Program-made: the position numbers and the translations under genes
NCBI GenBank assembly: GCA_964440605.1
Contig: CAYTSW010000059.1
Location: forward strand, 1 to 15,556
DNA: 15,556 bases
Direction: 5' to 3'
Source of the DNA: CAYTSW01 sp964440605
GTDB taxonomy: Bacteria; Planctomycetota; Phycisphaerae; Phycisphaerales; UBA1924
Part shown: positions 13,312-15,556 of the stretch, in pieces
Numbering within the stretch: position 1 is the first letter of the stretch
How the letters are laid out: each line of letters begins with the position of its first letter
Notes under the pieces: model-generated
Told to the model about the DNA's origin: nothing
Database searches by the model: none
The model's input: only the letters and a program-made list of their open reading frames with translations

Positions 13312-14837
13312 AGCCGCGAACGCCCAGACTGATCCTCGAAATAATGGAGGGTCGGGTGCGCGCGCTGGCGCGAGGCGGGAGCGCTCTCGAAGCGATCGAG
13401 GCGACCTTCGACCCCGAAGCAATCCACGACCCCACAGCCCTGGGCAAGGCGATCAAGCGGGCGTTGAGCGAGCAGGGTGTCACCGTCAAGCCGCCGGTCG
13501 CGATCGCCATCCCCCGGACGGAGGCGGTGCTCAAGCCGATCGAACTCCCCGCGGACGCGGCGCTCGAGGCGGGCGACCGCCCGAGCTTCGTGCGCCTGCA
13601 ACTCGGTCGCCACCTGCCCTTCCCGTCGACCGACGCCGCCATCGACTTCGTTCAGAGCCCCAGTGACCCGCCCGCGCTGCTCGGCGCGGCGATGCGCGAC
13701 AGTCGGGCGAAGCACTTGATGGCCGCCGCGAAAGTCGCGGGCCTGGGCGAGCCGACGCTGGTGCTCGTCGACGAGGGCCACGCCCGCGTGCTGGAGTCCG
13801 CGGTGGACGGCCTGGGCGGCGGGGGTGCGGGTGTGGGACAGGCGGTGCTCGGCATCGCGCTGGCGGACACCCGCTGCGAGATCGTGCTCGCCCGCGAAGG
13901 ACGCCTGCTGATGTCGCGTACGGCAGAAGTCGCGACCGCCGAGCAGGGACTCACGTTTGATTCGATCGAGGCGGCGATCACCGAAGCCCGGCGCACGCTG
14001 ATGAGCTACCGGGTCCGGTCCGACGCGGTAGCCGTTGCCGGCGTGTGCGTGCTGGGCAACGGAGAGCTGGCGGACGCGCTGGCCCGGGACGCCTCGGCAT
14101 CGCTCTCGCTGCCCCGTCTGGAATCGGGCGGCGAAGCCGCGACGTTGCACCCTGCATACGCGCGCCTGGCGGGTGTGTTCGATCTGGGCGAAGACACCAT
14201 CGACTTCGCCCATCCGACGCGCCCGCCCGACCGTACCGCACGCACACGCCAACTCGCGATGCTCGCGGTGCTGATCCTCGTCGCCTTTGGCGGCGGGCTC
14301 TTCACCCTTGGCCTGCGTGACAAGAGCGCACTGGAGGCCGAGGTAACGCCCATGCGCGGGCGACTGGGCGAGCTGACGACGACCGCTCGCAAGGCCGTGC
14401 GCACCTCGGCCCAGGTCGATCATGCGCGCGCCTGGCTGGCCACGAACCCGGACTGGCTCGCACATCTGGAGGCGGCATCGACACACCTGCCCGCCGCCGA
14501 CCGCGCGATCCTCGATCGCGTCGAGATGCAGGCGCGCATGGCGATGGACTACGACTCGCGATCCCGCCAGTACGACCCCGAGGCGTGGCGATCCGCCGTC
14601 CGGTCCACGCTTTCACTCGTCGGACGGGCGGCCAGCGGGGACGTGGCGGTAATGCTGCGCGAAGCGCTGGTCGCTGACGAGCGATACCTCACGCGACCGA
14701 TGGGCGACGACGGAGCGGCGACGACCGACGACCGCTACCCCGCGGCGTTCGGCCTCGAACTCGTGTCCGACGCCGCGGCACCCCCGGTCGCTCCGGGTGC
14801 CGACGAGGCCACGGGCGAGCAGGGGGGTGATCGATGA
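13308..14837 (+). CDS. gspL: Type II secretion assembly protein GspL-like (PilM-like actin-fold plus membrane helix)
   Basis: The product is 509 residues from GTG 13308, overlapping the gspK stop by 4 bases (GTGA). Residues about 7-290 look like the actin-like cytoplasmic domain of PilM/GspL: RLILEIMEGRVRALA, AIAIPRTEAVLKPIELPADA, FVRLQLGRHLPFP, LGIALADTRCEIVLAREGRLLMS and a helix ITEARRTLMSYR. After LGEDTIDFAHPTRPP comes one transmembrane helix (about 315-336) and a periplasmic PilN/GspL-like part with heptad-like stretches (337-500). GspL recruits the ATPase GspE and pairs with GspM. The tail is Ala/Asp-rich. GspL is the most likely role from the gene order K-L-M; a fused PilM-PilN protein would have the same layout. 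Confidence 0.78.
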   Translation: MKPRTPRLILEIMEGRVRALARGGSALEAIEATFDPEAIHDPTALGKAIKRALSEQGVTVKPPVAIAIPRTEAVLKPIELPADAALEAGDRPSFVRLQLGRHLPFPSTDAAIDFVQSPSDPPALLGAAMRDSRAKHLMAAAKVAGLGEPTLVLVDEGHARVLESAVDGLGGGGAGVGQAVLGIALADTRCEIVLAREGRLLMSRTAEVATAEQGLTFDSIEAAITEARRTLMSYRVRSDAVAVAGVCVLGNGELADALARDASASLSLPRLESGGEAATLHPAYARLAGVFDLGEDTIDFAHPTRPPDRTARTRQLAMLAVLILVAFGGGLFTLGLRDKSALEAEVTPMRGRLGELTTTARKAVRTSAQVDHARAWLATNPDWLAHLEAASTHLPAADRAILDRVEMQARMAMDYDSRSRQYDPEAWRSAVRSTLSLVGRAASGDVAVMLREALVADERYLTRPMGDDGAATTDDRYPAAFGLELVSDAAAPPVAPGADEATGEQGGDR

Positions 14838-15508
14838 GCACGCGACGGACGATGGTGCTGGCGGGTTTGGGCGTGGTGGTGGTGGGCGGCGCAGGGTGGT
14901 TCACGTACGAGAACCGCGTCGCGACCCCCTTGGCCGAGCTGCAGGCCGAGCGCGACGATGTCGAATCAGACATCCGCGGGATCGAGCGGCTCATCGACCG
15001 CTACGCCGCCGGGTCCGCCTCTCTTCGCGAGTTGGCCGTCGGTTCGCTGGGGCGTTCGTCAGAGGAAGTTGTGCATCGGTTGCGTGTGTCGATGACGCGG
15101 ATCGCCGAAGAAGCAGGGCTGCGCGGGGTCACCGTCGATTCATCGCCTCAGGGCGGGGTGTCGTCGCCGGTCCCTTCACGGACCGGCGGGTTCGATCGTG
15201 AAGATCCCCCGGATTTCTATGTGGTTCAGGGCTCGCTCGAAGCCGTGGGCTCGCTCGAGTCGGCGCTGCGTGCGGTTGCTCGCATCCAGAGCCAGCCGTG
15301 GCCCATGCGGGTCGGGCGCGTGCGCGTGCAGCCGCTTTCAAATCGGTCGGGGGTGCAGTTGACGCTGTCGCTCGCGACGGCTTTCTGGCCCGAGTGGTCG
15401 CCTCGTCAGGCGCCGCAACTCGTTGCTACATCAGATGATGCGCTCGAGCGGGCAGCGGTGCTCGTCGAGCGGCTGGCCTTCGCGCCGCCGGCCCCGCCGC
15501 CTCCCCCT
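14834..15508 (+). CDS. gspM: Type II secretion GspM/PilO-like protein, 3' end missing
   Basis: ATG 14834 overlaps the gspL stop (ATGA). The frame stays open for 225 biological codons until the insert ends at 15508, then runs on through adapter sequence without a stop, so the gene is truncated. The protein begins MSTRRTMVLAGLGVVVVGGA, with one transmembrane helix at about 7-24 followed by a coiled-coil-like segment (PLAELQAERDDVESDIRGIE, 32-51). A small ferredoxin-like domain follows, with the pattern YVVQGSLEAVGSLESALRAV and MRVGRVRVQPLSN seen in PilO/GspM. A Pro/Ala-rich stretch (APPAPPPPP) comes just before the break. It partners GspL in the inner-membrane platform. The identification is from position, topology and this repeat-like domain; sequence conservation in the family is low. 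Confidence 0.75.
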
Positions 15509-15556
15509 AGATCGGAAGAGCACACGTCTGAACTCCAGTCACGTGAAACGATCTCG
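15509..15556 (+). other. Illumina TruSeq adapter with index (sequencing artefact)
   Basis: The last 48 bases begin AGATCGGAAGAGC, the universal TruSeq read-through adapter start. They continue with the expected read-1 adapter (CACACGTCTGAACTCCAGTC, then AC), and end with GTGAAACG (15543-15550) followed by ATCTCG. GTGAAA is, from memory, TruSeq index 19, and the CG-ATCTCG that follows is the next part of that oligo. This is not genomic sequence and should be trimmed. Confidence 0.98.

Overview
This window is 15.5 kb of high-GC DNA (roughly two thirds G+C by eye) and reads as an ordinary chromosomal contig from a didermic bacterium. My best guess is the phylum Planctomycetota, probably the Phycisphaerae class. 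That guess rests on the mix of protein families: a DUF502 membrane protein, a short HPF with PTS-Ntr-type EIIA and HPr, a planctomycete-like two-domain PTPS and a type II secretion cluster. No marker such as rRNA is present, so the assignment is inference. The last 48 bases are not biological: they are an Illumina TruSeq read adapter with index, joined to the end of the insert, so the contig stops inside a gene.

Layout. (1) Bases 1-2768, + strand: DUF502 membrane protein, a 328-base gap rich in diverged repeats, hibernation factor hpf, EIIA-Ntr (ptsN) and HPr (ptsH). This is a compact translation-hibernation and phosphotransfer module; no EI (ptsI) is visible. (2) Bases 2817-3992, - strand: a four-helix membrane protein with PIN and TRAM domains, convergent with ptsH and divergent from the next unit. 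(3) Bases 4074-5989, + strand: promoter, signal recognition particle RNA (ffs), then dnaX. dnaX carries a complete -1 programmed-frameshift cassette (Shine-Dalgarno-like element, A AAA AAA slippery heptamer, stop codon, hairpin 7 nt downstream). Frame 0 gives a 385-residue gamma-like product and the -1 frame a 563-residue tau-like product. (4) Bases 6071-6913, - strand: a two-domain 6-pyruvoyltetrahydropterin synthase-like protein whose N-terminal half lacks the metal site. (5) Bases 6984-7616, + strand: exported Cys-type glutathione peroxidase, followed by a hairpin terminator candidate. (6) Bases 7734-15508, + strand: type II secretion genes gspF-G-H-I-J-K-L-M in canonical order, with stop/start overlaps from H onward. 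gspM is cut off by the adapter.

How the genes work together. The gsp block encodes the inner-membrane platform (F, L, M) and all five pseudopilins (G-K) of one secretion machine. The ATPase, secretin, GspC and prepilin peptidase must be encoded elsewhere. ffs and dnaX serve protein targeting and replication. HPF, EIIA-Ntr and HPr are typical stress or nutrient-response regulators.

I found no new defence, mobile or biosynthetic system. The most interesting items are the dnaX recoding signal, the absence of zinc-binding cysteines in this DnaX, the SRP RNA with a UGAC instead of a GGAA tetraloop, and the terminal adapter artefact.
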